This document shows, piece by piece, positions 53,578-62,345 of a DNA stretch of 64,000 nt (its first letter is position 1; every line of letters begins with the position of its first letter). Position numbers and translations under genes: made by a program. Below the pieces are notes generated by a model. That model was not told where the DNA came from, ran no database searches, and saw only the letters and a list, made by a program, of their open reading frames with translations. This DNA comes from UBA7672 sp965279085 (GTDB taxonomy: Bacteria > Pseudomonadota > Alphaproteobacteria > Caulobacterales > Hyphomonadaceae): positions 620,001 to 684,000 of the forward strand of contig OZ257149.1 in NCBI GenBank assembly GCA_965279085.1, in the 5' to 3' direction.

Positions 53578-54795
53578 CTATGACAGCATCGCTCGGGCCT
53601 TGGAAAGCGCCTCCACGAACACGTCGATTTCCTCGAGCGTATTGTAGAGGGCAAAGCTCGCCCGGGCTGTAGCAGTAACACCTAAATGGGACATCAAGGG
53701 CTGGGCGCAATGATGCCCGGCGCGAATCGCGACCCCTTGGCGATCAAGGATCTGCGCCAGATCATGCGGGTGGGCGCCGTGGATGCAGAACGACAGGACC
53801 GGCCCCTTGCCCGGCGCTGTCCCGTGGATGCGGAGCCCGTTGATCCCCCGCAGCGACGAAACGGCGCGGGCCAGCAGGGCCTGCTTGTGGACGTGGATCG
53901 CGTCGCGGTCGAGGCTCTCCAGCCAGTTGATCGCGGCGCCGAGCCCTATGGCTTCCACGATGGGCGGCGTGCCGGCCTCGAAACGATGTGGCGGGGCGTT
54001 GTAGGTGACCCGGTCGCGCGTGACCGTCTCGATCATCTCGCCCCCGCCTTCGAACGGCGGCAGCGCTTCCAGCTTCTTCTTCTTGCCATAGAGCACGCCG
54101 ATGCCCGTCGGCCCGTACAGTTTGTGGCCGGTGAAGGCGTAGTAGTCGACACCCAGCGCCTGGACATCGACCTTCATGTTCACGACAGCTTGGCAGCCAT
54201 CCAGCAGCACATCGGCGCCGGCCGCATGCGCCATGGTAATGGCGGCGCGAACATCCGGGACAGTGCCGAGCACGTTGGACATATGAGTCAGCGCCAGAAT
54301 CTTAGTCTTCTTCGACAACTGCTGCTCAAGACTGGCGAGATCAAGCGAGCCGTCCGGCAGAACCTCGACCCACTTCAGCACCGCGCCCTTGCGCTCGCGC
54401 AGGAAATTCCACGGCACGATGTTGGAATGGTGCTCCATGATCGAGAGCACGATCTCGTCGCCGGGCTCAATACATGCGCCAATACCGGCAGCCACGATGT
54501 TGATCGCCTCGGTGCCACCCTTTGTGAAGACGATCTCTTCCGTCGATCCCGCGTTGATCAGCCGCCGCGCCGCTTCGCGCGCGCCCTCGTAGGCCTGCGT
54601 GGTTTCATTCGCCAGCGTGTGGAGGCCGCGATGAACATTCGCGTAGCTGTCGCGCATGACTTCCGCCATCGTTTCGATGACGGTGTTCGGCTTCTGCGCG
54701 GAAGCCGCGTTGTCGAAATAGACGAGCGGTTTGCCGTTGACCTGCCGGCCGAGGATCGGGAATTGTTCTCGGATCGCCTTGACGTCGAAGGTCAT
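53578..54795 (-). CDS. sufS: Cysteine desulfurase SufS
   Basis: This 405-residue PLP enzyme removes sulfur from cysteine for Fe-S assembly. The PLP Lys is Lys225 (TGHKLYGP), and the catalytic Cys is Cys363 (RAGHHCAQPLM), the group II (SufS/CsdA) context. The start at ATG 54795 is at YFDNAASAQKP distance as in SufS; the frame is open far upstream without support. The start overlaps the sufD stop by four bases, so SufS is translated from the sufBCD message. No sufE is seen nearby; SufS here may use SufT or a distant SufE/SufU. Confidence 0.95.
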   Translation of the reverse strand: MTFDVKAIREQFPILGRQVNGKPLVYFDNAASAQKPNTVIETMAEVMRDSYANVHRGLHTLANETTQAYEGAREAARRLINAGSTEEIVFTKGGTEAINIVAAGIGACIEPGDEIVLSIMEHHSNIVPWNFLRERKGAVLKWVEVLPDGSLDLASLEQQLSKKTKILALTHMSNVLGTVPDVRAAITMAHAAGADVLLDGCQAVVNMKVDVQALGVDYYAFTGHKLYGPTGIGVLYGKKKKLEALPPFEGGGEMIETVTRDRVTYNAPPHRFEAGTPPIVEAIGLGAAINWLESLDRDAIHVHKQALLARAVSSLRGINGLRIHGTAPGKGPVLSFCIHGAHPHDLAQILDRQGVAIRAGHHCAQPLMSHLGVTATARASFALYNTLEEIDVFVEALSKARAMLS

Positions 54796-55799
54796 ACCGC
54801 GCCTCCGAGCCAGTTGCCGATACGCGTCTCGATTTCGCCGCGCAGATCGTTTTCCAGCCAGTCCGGCAGCGCCTCGATCAGGAAGGCACGCGTGATCATT
54901 GCGCGCGCCTGCGCATCGGGAATGCCGCGCTGGCGAAGATAGAAGATCGCATCCTCGTTCAGCTGTCCCGCCGTGTTGCCATGAGCGCACTGGACGTCGT
55001 CGGCATAGATTTCGAGCTCGGGCTTGGCGAAGACTTCCGCCCCTTCCTCCAGCAGCAACGCATTGTGCCGCATCTCGGCGTCGGTTTTCTGCGCCGAGCG
55101 CTCCACCAGAAACTTGCCTTGGAACACGCCCCGTCCGCCCTTGCGGGCGACACCCCGAACGAGCTGGCGAGTCAGCCCGCCGGTTGCGCCGTGCGATATG
55201 CGTGATGTCAGATCGATGTGACGCTTGCCTGCAGCGAGATAGACGCCGTTCAACTCGACCGTGGCGCCATTGCCTTGCGTCGCGATCGTCGTTTCGATCC
55301 GTGCGAGTTTCGCACCTTCGCCCAGCACGAACTGCCGGTACTGCGCACCCTCGCTCAGTTTCACGGTGACTTCGTTGAGTATAACGCCTGCGCTCGCCTG
55401 CCCGGCTGAACCGACATCTTCCTGCACAACAACACGGTTGAGCTTGGCTCCCGACTCCACCTCGATCTCGGTGTACGAAGCCAGGAAGGGGCGAAGGTCT
55501 GAGGCGCCAACGCGCAGACGCTGCACCAGCGTCGCCTCAACCCCCGTTTTGACGACGATCCGGCCGTATTGCCCGGCGTCACCTTCGCCTTGGCGGTTCT
55601 CGAACGTCTCAGGCTTGTCGATGATCAGTTCGCTCGGCCCGAATGCATCGCCAAGCAGTTCCGCAAACGCCGCGATTGGACCCGCTACGGGCATTGCGCC
55701 CGAACCCGTCAGCACGGCGTCCTGCCCGGCCATCGCGGCGCGAAGGTCGGACCATTTCCACGCTTCCGTGCGGCGCGATGGCAGGTCGGCCAGCTGCAT
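54792..55799 (-). CDS. sufD: SufD subunit of the SUF scaffold
   Basis: This 335-residue beta-helix protein partners SufB and SufC. The C-terminal segment CAHGNTAGQLNEDAIFYLRQRGI holds the conserved His that, in E. coli, takes part in cluster formation with SufB. It begins with LPSRRTEAWKWSDLRAA, the usual SufD start. It overlaps sufC at its start and sufS at its end, consistent with one coupled unit. Confidence 0.93.
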   Translation of the reverse strand: MQLADLPSRRTEAWKWSDLRAAMAGQDAVLTGSGAMPVAGPIAAFAELLGDAFGPSELIIDKPETFENRQGEGDAGQYGRIVVKTGVEATLVQRLRVGASDLRPFLASYTEIEVESGAKLNRVVVQEDVGSAGQASAGVILNEVTVKLSEGAQYRQFVLGEGAKLARIETTIATQGNGATVELNGVYLAAGKRHIDLTSRISHGATGGLTRQLVRGVARKGGRGVFQGKFLVERSAQKTDAEMRHNALLLEEGAEVFAKPELEIYADDVQCAHGNTAGQLNEDAIFYLRQRGIPDAQARAMITRAFLIEALPDWLENDLRGEIETRIGNWLGGAV

Positions 55800-56560
55800 C
55801 AGCTCACCTTCGCGAACTGGTCATATCCCGATTTCTCGAGTTCGATCGCCAGTTCCGGTCCGCCGGACTTCACGATGCGGCCGGCTGACAGGATATGTAC
55901 GCGATCCGGTTTGATGTGATCGAGCAGGCGCTGGTAGTGCGTGATGACCAGCATGCCACGGTCCACGCGACGCAGCGCATTCACGCCATCGGCGACGACT
56001 TTCAACGCGTCGATATCGAGGCCGGAGTCCGTTTCATCGAGGATCATGAAGCGCGGCTCGAGCATCAGCATCTGGTAGATCTCAAGCCGCTTCTTCTCGC
56101 CGCCCGAGAACCCGACATTGAGCGGACGTTTCAGCATCTCCGGATCGATGCGGAGCTTCTGCGCGGCCGTCTTCGACAGCTTCAGGAAGTCCGGCGCGGA
56201 CACCTCCGCCTCGCCGCGCCGCTTGCGCTGGGCGTTCATGGCGGCGCGTACGAACGTCATCACCGGCACGCCGGCGATCTCCAGCGGATACTGGAAGGAC
56301 AGGAACACGCCCTTCGCGGCGCGCTGTTCGGGTTCCATGGACAGCAGGTCTTCGCCGTTCAGCGTCGCGGTGCCGCTGGTGACCTCATAGCCGTTCCGGC
56401 CGGTCAGCACGTAGGACAGCGTCGACTTGCCGGAACCGTTGGGACCCATCACGGCGTGGACTTCGCCCGCGGGCACGCTCAGCGTCACCCCTTTCAGGAT
56501 GTCCCGCGCCGGGCCGTCCTCGGGGACGACGCGAGCCTTGAGGTCTTTCAGTTCGAGCAT
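55799..56560 (-). CDS. sufC: SufC ATPase
   Basis: This 253-residue ABC-type ATPase drives SufBCD. Walker A GPNGSGKST (39-47), signature FSGGEKKRLEI and Walker B MILDETDSGLD are all visible. SufC lacks membrane segments, unlike transporter ATPases. The stop overlaps the sufD start by one base (TGATG). The gene upstream in the cluster is not sufB but an inserted lipoprotein gene, 129 bases away, so sufC may have its own promoter in that gap. Confidence 0.95.
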   Translation of the reverse strand: MLELKDLKARVVPEDGPARDILKGVTLSVPAGEVHAVMGPNGSGKSTLSYVLTGRNGYEVTSGTATLNGEDLLSMEPEQRAAKGVFLSFQYPLEIAGVPVMTFVRAAMNAQRKRRGEAEVSAPDFLKLSKTAAQKLRIDPEMLKRPLNVGFSGGEKKRLEIYQMLMLEPRFMILDETDSGLDIDALKVVADGVNALRRVDRGMLVITHYQRLLDHIKPDRVHILSAGRIVKSGGPELAIELEKSGYDQFAKVS

Positions 56561-56689
56561 AAGACGCCTGCAAACGCGGGACTTTTTGTTGCCCCGGACC
56601 CTCTAGATAAGCCTTGAACCCCGTCTATGCGAGGTTGGCGAGGTGTTTCGTCCCAGAGGGGGCAAAAGTCCAGTGCCGGAGCCTAAACC

Positions 56690-57430
56690 CTACGGCTTGA
56701 AAATATCGGTAACCACGGTCTCTGCGCAGAACTGGGCCTTGGCCGCATCCGCCGTGAGAGCAGCGGCCGCGAGGCCGCCATCGTCCGTGATCTCGCATTC
56801 GACGCCGGTGATCTTGTCGGGCTCGCCCTGGGCGGTGACGGTGACCGTCAGGATGGGTTTCAGCTCGTCCGCTTCGAGCTTGTAGAAAGGGACATCCCAC
56901 ATGTTTGCGCTGGAACGCCCCGGCGCAGCGAAATAGCCGCTGTCGGTCTTCAGGAAATAGACGCCAGCCGGCTCGCCGACGCGCACGAACTTGCCATCAG
57001 CCACCTGACGCCAGATCGCCCACGTGGTGTTCGGCATGCCGGTTTCGAGCGGCACGAGGATGTCCATCTTGCCGTCCTTGTCGAAGTCCTCGAGCTTCAC
57101 GGGCTCCATGGTGTTGCCCATGATCTCCGGAATGGTCTGCAGCGTGGCGTCGCCCGCTGCGACAACCTGCACGCTCACCTCGGTCGAGTCGTCTTCCGCG
57201 GCCTTGTAGCCTGCTTCGATCGCCATGCCGGACTGGTCCGGGAACATCCGACGGCAATCGGTATGCTTCCAGCCGTCCGCGCCCTGATCCTCGGCTTTGA
57301 CATCGGTGCATTCCGGCAGCGGCATGCGTTTCGCCGCAGGAGCTTCGCCGCCCGCTTCTTCCGTCGCCGGCGCTGGCGAACAGGCAGCCCCAACCAGCGC
57401 GACGGCGCAAAGTGCAAGATGGAGTTTCAT
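56690..57430 (-). CDS. Lipoprotein with FG-GAP-like repeat, unknown function
   Basis: This 246-residue protein has a lipobox (LVGAAC, Cys17) and an Ala/Glu-rich linker. A segment DFDKDGKMDILVPLE resembles an FG-GAP/VCBS calcium-binding repeat. Later strands are Cys-containing (GVECEITDD, AQFCAET). It might bind ligands at the cell surface. It is the last of five extra genes between sufB and sufC, same strand. No Fe-S or sulfur motif is seen. I do not recognise the family. Confidence 0.65.
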   Translation of the reverse strand: MKLHLALCAVALVGAACSPAPATEEAGGEAPAAKRMPLPECTDVKAEDQGADGWKHTDCRRMFPDQSGMAIEAGYKAAEDDSTEVSVQVVAAGDATLQTIPEIMGNTMEPVKLEDFDKDGKMDILVPLETGMPNTTWAIWRQVADGKFVRVGEPAGVYFLKTDSGYFAAPGRSSANMWDVPFYKLEADELKPILTVTVTAQGEPDKITGVECEITDDGGLAAAALTADAAKAQFCAETVVTDIFKP

Positions 57431-57499
57431 GTCCGTGCCCCTGATGATGGCGACCGCATAAACCGGATGCGGAGCCAACGCCACCTTAAGCTGCTGTAA

Positions 57500-57847
57500 T
57501 CACGCGGCGGCCCGAGAGAGCTCCTGCTCAAGCACGTCTACAAGCTTCTGCAGGCTGTAGTTTTCACCGACCCAGACGTTGGCCCAGACGATTGTTTCAC
57601 CATCATCCCGAAGCACCCCGGGATACAGCCGGTAGGCGTCAGCGCCCACGATCACGGCCTCCCATGCCGTCGCGAGTGTGGGAAACATCGTAACGGTGAC
57701 GCCATCGCTGTAGACTTCCGCTTCGGCCAGTTCGAGATCGGAGCAAGCCTGCACGACACACCGGCACAACAGCCGCGCGATGTCTTCAGGCTTTGAGGGG
57801 GCGCTCGCCGCCGACATGGACTCGAGGAAGGGCTCCAGCAGGGCCAT
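57500..57847 (-). CDS. Small protein in the suf insert, unknown function
   Basis: This 115-residue protein has no signal or membrane segment. It contains LLCRCVVQACSDLELAEAEVYSDGVTVTMFP, with three cysteines close together (CRC and a nearby AC), and ends with a helix QKLVDVLEQELSRAAA. The cysteine cluster could bind metal or a cluster, which would fit the suf context but is only a guess. It is 3 bases from the 122-residue gene upstream, so both belong to one tightly packed group. Confidence 0.55.
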   Translation of the reverse strand: MALLEPFLESMSAASAPSKPEDIARLLCRCVVQACSDLELAEAEVYSDGVTVTMFPTLATAWEAVIVGADAYRLYPGVLRDDGETIVWANVWVGENYSLQKLVDVLEQELSRAAA

Positions 57848-57850
57848 TGT

Positions 57851-58219
57851 CTATTTCGTCCATGCTTCGGGCCATTCGTCAAAGCAGTCGAGACATCGCG
57901 TCGCGAACGCTTGTCTGTCCATGACATGTAACGCCCATTCCGGTGGATCAGGAAAGCCGTGCCAATCGTGCTGCACAAGCAGATAGCGCTGGCCGTCGAT
58001 CACTGCCTCGAACGCTGGCGCCCAATCGGCGGCGTGTTTCTCCCGCCAGCTTGCCGGATCAACCTTACGCCACACTACGGGCCGCAACGCGAGGGGTTCG
58101 AACACGCGCCAGTGATGCCAGGCGTGATCGGGTATCGATCCGGGATAGTCGTCGTGGTGCGGCGGCTCCCAGTTGAGGCGCTTCGCAAGCGCCTGCGCTA
58201 CGTCGCGCTCCGCGCTCAC
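57851..58219 (-). CDS. Small Trp/His-rich protein in the suf insert
   Basis: This 122-residue protein is unusually rich in Trp, His and Asp (NWEPPHHDDYPGSIPDHAWHHWRVFEPL, DWHGFPDPPEW). It reads as a globular enzyme-like or metal-binding protein without export signals. The start is GTG 58219, overlapping the stop of the GyrI-like gene (GTGA), so translation is coupled. I do not recognise the family. The role in the suf cluster is unknown. Confidence 0.55.
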   Translation of the reverse strand: MSAERDVAQALAKRLNWEPPHHDDYPGSIPDHAWHHWRVFEPLALRPVVWRKVDPASWREKHAADWAPAFEAVIDGQRYLLVQHDWHGFPDPPEWALHVMDRQAFATRCLDCFDEWPEAWTK

Positions 58220-58671
58220 ATGGCGACCGCGAGATAGAGGTGAAGATCGGTGCGCACTTTCGCCAGGTCGTTGTCCCAGTCACCGTAGATTTCAAGCGAC
58301 ATCCAGATACGCCTGAGCGCCTTTGCTTTCACCTCGGCATGCAGCACGTCGTAGGTATCGCGCATCTTCGCGTAGTCGCCCCAGTGCGTAGCGGTAATCA
58401 CGCGGCCACCGGGAACATGCGCCGCCTTCACATCGGGATCGACGCCGCCCGGCGTGCGATCGAGTACGCCGATGAGCAGCGTGCCGCCTTCCTTGGTCTC
58501 GTTCGAATAGAGGATGAAGTTGTGGCCATGCCCGGGCGCGAGCGCGCCTGGCTTGTAGAGGCGGTCGAATGTCTGGCGAATCGTCGCGCCAACATCAGGC
58601 CAGCGCGCGTAGACTTCGATTCCGGCGCCAAACAACGGCTCAAGATCGATGATACGCGTTTCGGTCAGCAT
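58216..58671 (-). CDS. GyrI-like effector-binding domain protein (putative)
   Basis: This 151-residue protein resembles the GyrI/AraC effector-binding domain (SHV2 fold): IGVLDRTPGGVDPDVKAAHVPGGRVITATHWGDYAKMRDTYDVLHAE and a C-terminal strand HLYLAVAM. Such stand-alone domains bind small molecules. It lacks a DNA-binding domain. Its start overlaps the stop of the exported 150-residue protein by seven bases and its stop the next GTG by four, so these genes form a compact unit inside the suf operon. Confidence 0.55.
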   Translation of the reverse strand: MLTETRIIDLEPLFGAGIEVYARWPDVGATIRQTFDRLYKPGALAPGHGHNFILYSNETKEGGTLLIGVLDRTPGGVDPDVKAAHVPGGRVITATHWGDYAKMRDTYDVLHAEVKAKALRRIWMSLEIYGDWDNDLAKVRTDLHLYLAVAM

Positions 58672-59117
58672 TGACTCTTGCCGGCCAGCACGGACGAAAC
58701 CCGATGCTTTCCATCACTGTAATGCATCTGGACCGTAAAGGCGCTGCCTTGATCCAGCCAAGTGGAAAACAACCAGCTTTCCGCATTCGCGCTACCCTTG
58801 GAGATCTTTGAATCAACCGTGGGCTTTCCACGCTTGGACGTCTCGCGCTCGACGAGAGAAAGATAGTCGGTCAGCGTCGAGCCCATCGTCTTTTCGATGA
58901 GAGACGCCTTGCCCTTGCAAAGTTCGACAATCGTCTCGCCGATAAAAATCACGCGTACGTTGTGATTGTTTTCGTCCGGAACGTTGGTAGCGCCGGGCAG
59001 CGCCTTCATGACCTTGGTTTCGGTATCACCGATTGTGACGCCGACCAGGGACTGCGCAGATGCCATCGGCGAAGATATGGCCAGTCCAAGACCCGCGATG
59101 AAAAACAGCACCTTCAT
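58665..59117 (-). CDS. Exported protein in the suf insert, unknown function
   Basis: This 150-residue protein has a Sec signal peptide (MKVLFFIAGLGLAISS, cleavage near ASAQ). The mature chain reads SLVGVTIGDTETKVMKALPGA at its start and has two cysteines (VELCKGK and the terminal KSQC), but I see no known domain beyond that. ATG 59117 is chosen for the signal peptide; the frame is open 12 bases further. It is the first gene of the extra five after sufB, 69 bases from the sufB stop. Confidence 0.65.
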   Translation of the reverse strand: MKVLFFIAGLGLAISSPMASAQSLVGVTIGDTETKVMKALPGATNVPDENNHNVRVIFIGETIVELCKGKASLIEKTMGSTLTDYLSLVERETSKRGKPTVDSKISKGSANAESWLFSTWLDQGSAFTVQMHYSDGKHRVSSVLAGKSQC

Positions 59118-59186
59118 CCCACACCCCATGGAGACCGAGCTCCACAGGCTTCTACGCCTTGGGCGCGGATCTTTCCACTGGCGCGA

Positions 59187-60719
59187 TCAGCCGACGCTGC
59201 CTTCGAGGCTCACTTCGAGGAGCTTCTGCGCTTCCACCGCGAACTCCATCGGCAGTTTCTGCAGCACATCCCGCACGAAGCCGTTCACCAGCAGCGCAAC
59301 GGCCTCTTCTTCACCCAGCCCACGTTGGCGCGCGTAGAAGAGCTGGTCGTCGGAAAGTTTGGTGGTGGTCGCCTCGTGTTCGAGCTGCGCGTCGCCGCGA
59401 CGGTTCTCGACATAGGGAACGGTGTGCGCGCCGCAGTCGTGGCCGATCAGCAGGCTGTCGCACTGTGTAAAGTTGCGCGCCCTGGAAGCCTTCGCATGCA
59501 CTGAGACAAGGCCGCGATACGTGTTGTTGGATTTTCCGGCCGAAATGCCCTTCGAGATGATCCGCGAGCGTGTGTTCTTGCCGAGATGGATCATCTTGGT
59601 GCCGGTGTCGGCTTGCTGGCGCCCGTTGGTCACCGCGATCGAATAGAACTCGCCCGACGAGTCATCGCCGCGCAGGATGCAGCTGGGATACTTCCAGGTG
59701 ATGGCGGAGCCTGTCTCGACCTGCGTCCACGAGATGCGCGAGCGGGCGCCGCGGCAGTCGCCGCGCTTGGTGACAAAGTTGTAGATGCCGCCCTTGCCTT
59801 CTGCATCGCCCGGCCACCAGTTCTGCACGGTCGAGTACTTGATCTCGGCATCCGCCAGCGCGACCAGTTCGACGACGGCCGCATGCAGCTGGTTCTCGTC
59901 GCGCATCGGCGCGGTGCAGCCTTCGAGATACGAGACATAGCCGCCCTCATCGACGATGATCAGCGTACGCTCGAACTGACCCGTGCCCTTCGCGTTCATG
60001 CGGAAGTAGGTCGACAGTTCCATCGGGCAGCGCACGCCCTTGGGCACGTAGACAAACGTGCCGTCAGAAAACACGGCCGAGTTGAGGGTCGCGAAGAAGT
60101 TGTCCGTCACCGGCACGACCGAGCCGAGATACTGCTTCACAAGATCCGGATACTCGCGGATGGCTTCCGAGATCGACATGAAGATCACGCCGGCCTTGGC
60201 CAGCTCCGCGCGGAACGTTGTCGCCACGCTCACGCTGTCGAACACCGCATCCACCGCCACGCGCGGCGTCTCGCGCGCAGCCGCGGCAGTCTCCATCGCG
60301 CCTTCGACGCCGAGCAGCACTTCCTGCTCCTTCAGCGGAATGCCCAGCTTGGCGTAGGTGTCGAGAATCTCCTGTGGCACGTCCGCAATCGACTTGTACT
60401 TCGCCCCGCCCTTCGGCTCGGCGTAGTAGTGCGCCTCCTGATAGTCGATCTTCGGATAGTGGATCATCGCCCAGGTCGGCTCGATCATTTCCTTCCAGCG
60501 TTGGAAGGCTTCAAGCCGCCACTGCAACATCCACTCCGGCTCTTCTTTCTTGGCCGAAATGTAGCGGACGGTGTCCTCGTTCAGCCCCTTGGGCGCGAGC
60601 TCCATCTCGATGTCGGTGACGAAGCCTTCGGCATACTTGTCGGACTCAAGCGCACGCGCGGCGTCGACCGTTCCCCGGTCGATGCCTTCCTTCACCAGCG
60701 TTTCCTTGCCCTCAGACAT
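59187..60719 (-). CDS. sufB: SufB scaffold protein
   Basis: This 510-residue protein is the scaffold on which Fe-S clusters form with SufC and SufD. The conserved Cys in NFTQCDSLLIG (E. coli Cys405 equivalent) and Glu in LEHEATTTKLSDDQLFY are present. Residues 1-20 are a short polar leader before the family body. Its start overlaps the stop of the upstream cysteine desulfurase by eight bases. In other alphaproteobacteria sufC follows directly, but here five unrelated genes intervene. Confidence 0.96.
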   Translation of the reverse strand: MSEGKETLVKEGIDRGTVDAARALESDKYAEGFVTDIEMELAPKGLNEDTVRYISAKKEEPEWMLQWRLEAFQRWKEMIEPTWAMIHYPKIDYQEAHYYAEPKGGAKYKSIADVPQEILDTYAKLGIPLKEQEVLLGVEGAMETAAAARETPRVAVDAVFDSVSVATTFRAELAKAGVIFMSISEAIREYPDLVKQYLGSVVPVTDNFFATLNSAVFSDGTFVYVPKGVRCPMELSTYFRMNAKGTGQFERTLIIVDEGGYVSYLEGCTAPMRDENQLHAAVVELVALADAEIKYSTVQNWWPGDAEGKGGIYNFVTKRGDCRGARSRISWTQVETGSAITWKYPSCILRGDDSSGEFYSIAVTNGRQQADTGTKMIHLGKNTRSRIISKGISAGKSNNTYRGLVSVHAKASRARNFTQCDSLLIGHDCGAHTVPYVENRRGDAQLEHEATTTKLSDDQLFYARQRGLGEEEAVALLVNGFVRDVLQKLPMEFAVEAQKLLEVSLEGSVG

Positions 60720-61869
60720 GCGTATCCAGTTTCACCAGTTGCGGCCGCGCGCGGGCCGCATGTCGTATCCACGCTTCCGCCAGCGCATCGAAATCCTGCC
60801 AGACCGTCTTCCAGCCGAAACTCGCCCGAATGGCGGATCGCGCCGCCGTATCGTTCAGGCCCATCGCTGTCAAAACGCGGCTGGGCTTCACCTTGCCTGA
60901 CGAACAGGCCGAACCCGCACTCACCGCGAACCCGGCGAGGTCCAGACCCATTATTTGGGTCTCCGAAGGCAGGCCTTCAACGCCAAAGCAGGAAACGCCC
61001 GCGACGCGGGGCGCTTCAGCGCCATGAACTTTCAGCGACGGCGCGGCCGCCCGCAGCTTCTCTTCCATCCTGTCGCGATGCTCGTCTAACGCTTGATAGG
61101 CGCCCATCGTGCGCGTCGCGGCCGTGATGGCCGCCGCGAAGCCCGCGATGCCGGCTACATTCTCGGTGCCGGCCCTGCGCCCAAACTCCTGTCCGCCACC
61201 GGTCTGAATCGCGCCAAACGGCGCGCCAGGTTTTACATAGAAAGCGCCAATGCCCTGCGGCCCACCGATCTTGTGCGCCGAGAGCGACAGGTAATCGACT
61301 TCGAGGTCGATGATCGAAACATCGATCTTGCCGAGCGCCTGGATAGCATCGCAGTGGATCAGCCCACCCGCCGCATGAACAATCTCCGCGGCCTCCGCCA
61401 CCGGCTGGATCACGCCGGTTTCATTATTCACCAGCATCAGCGACACGATGGGCTTCACCCCCTCCGCCGCCAGCGTTGTCACCACAGCTTCGAGCCAGGC
61501 CAGGTCGACAACCCCATCGGCGTTCACGCGCCACGCGTTCGGATGCTCCGCCAGCACGCTCACAGCGTCATGCTCGATCGACGAGGCGACCAGCTGCCTT
61601 TTATCGACGGCCCGCATCGCCCCACGCAGCGGCGCCTGCACCGCTTCTGTCCCGCCGCTTGTGAATGCAATGTCGTCCTGGCATGCGCCGATGGCCGCCG
61701 CAATTGTCTCACGCGCACCCTCAACCAGCGCACGCGCTTTCCGTCCCTCGGCATGCACGGAAGACGGGTTGCCGGTCAGCTCCAACGCAGCCGTCATCGC
61801 CGCCTTCGCCTCGGGGCGCAGCGGGGCTGTCCCGTTGTAGTCTGCGTAGATGCGATTGCCGGGGCTCAT
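60712..61869 (-). CDS. Cysteine desulfurase, IscS/NifS type
   Basis: This 385-residue PLP enzyme is a group I desulfurase. It has YADYNGTAPLRPEA near the start, the PLP Lys in LSLSAHKIGGPQGIGA, and the catalytic Cys322 in SAGSACSSGK, with the long mobile loop of group I. It sits between iscR and sufB, while a group II SufS is in the same operon, so two desulfurases are co-encoded. Its start lies 12 bases after the iscR stop. Assignment as IscS versus NifS is open. Confidence 0.92.
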   Translation of the reverse strand: MSPGNRIYADYNGTAPLRPEAKAAMTAALELTGNPSSVHAEGRKARALVEGARETIAAAIGACQDDIAFTSGGTEAVQAPLRGAMRAVDKRQLVASSIEHDAVSVLAEHPNAWRVNADGVVDLAWLEAVVTTLAAEGVKPIVSLMLVNNETGVIQPVAEAAEIVHAAGGLIHCDAIQALGKIDVSIIDLEVDYLSLSAHKIGGPQGIGAFYVKPGAPFGAIQTGGGQEFGRRAGTENVAGIAGFAAAITAATRTMGAYQALDEHRDRMEEKLRAAAPSLKVHGAEAPRVAGVSCFGVEGLPSETQIMGLDLAGFAVSAGSACSSGKVKPSRVLTAMGLNDTAARSAIRASFGWKTVWQDFDALAEAWIRHAARARPQLVKLDTHV

Positions 61870-61880
61870 GCCCCGGGCTC

Positions 61881-62345
61881 TTACGCCAATTTGGCGGGGG
61901 CTGACAGGCCGCTGTCAGCCGGGCGCACAGCGCCATTGGCCAGAGCGCCATTTACCTTGCCCGCCATGACGTCCGCGACACTGACGCCTTCCAGAAATTC
62001 GCGGATATGATCGTCCAGCGAGGTCCACAGGCTGGCGGTGACCCCGCCCCCGGTGGTCCAGTCACGGCCATTCTCCTGCCCGTTCCCGGTCTCCTCGACC
62101 GCTCGGAACACCTCGCCGACGGTGATTTCCGCCGCCGCACGACCCAGGCGGTACCCGCCGCCGGGCCCACGAGAGCTGATCACCAGCCCCGATCGCCGCA
62201 GCATTGCGAACAGTTGTTCGAGGTAAGACAGTGAAATGTGCTGCCGTTCGGCGACTTCCGCGAGGGCGACTGGCCTCGCGCCGGAGTTTTCAGCCACGTC
62301 GACCAGAGCGATCACCGCATACCGGCCCTTGGAGCCAACTCTCAT
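61881..62345 (-). CDS. iscR: IscR-like Rrf2 regulator without cysteine
   Basis: This 154-residue Rrf2 protein has the N-terminal winged-helix (GRYAVIALVDVAENSGARPVALAEVAERQHISLSYLEQLF, then RRSGLVISSRGPGGGYRLG) and heads the suf cluster, the usual place of IscR. However it has no Cys at all: the region normally CX5CX5C reads ETGNGQENGRDWTTGG. ATG 62345 has AGGTGG five bases upstream. A GTG three codons earlier would add a single Cys. It likely regulates the cluster, but not by the E. coli three-cysteine [2Fe-2S] site. Confidence 0.88.
   Translation of the reverse strand: MRVGSKGRYAVIALVDVAENSGARPVALAEVAERQHISLSYLEQLFAMLRRSGLVISSRGPGGGYRLGRAAAEITVGEVFRAVEETGNGQENGRDWTTGGGVTASLWTSLDDHIREFLEGVSVADVMAGKVNGALANGAVRPADSGLSAPAKLA

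Noticed and set aside
59586..61127. Rightward 513-codon frame over sufB and the desulfurase
   Set aside because: Antisense shadow of two conserved genes; high Arg/His content is typical of such shadows.
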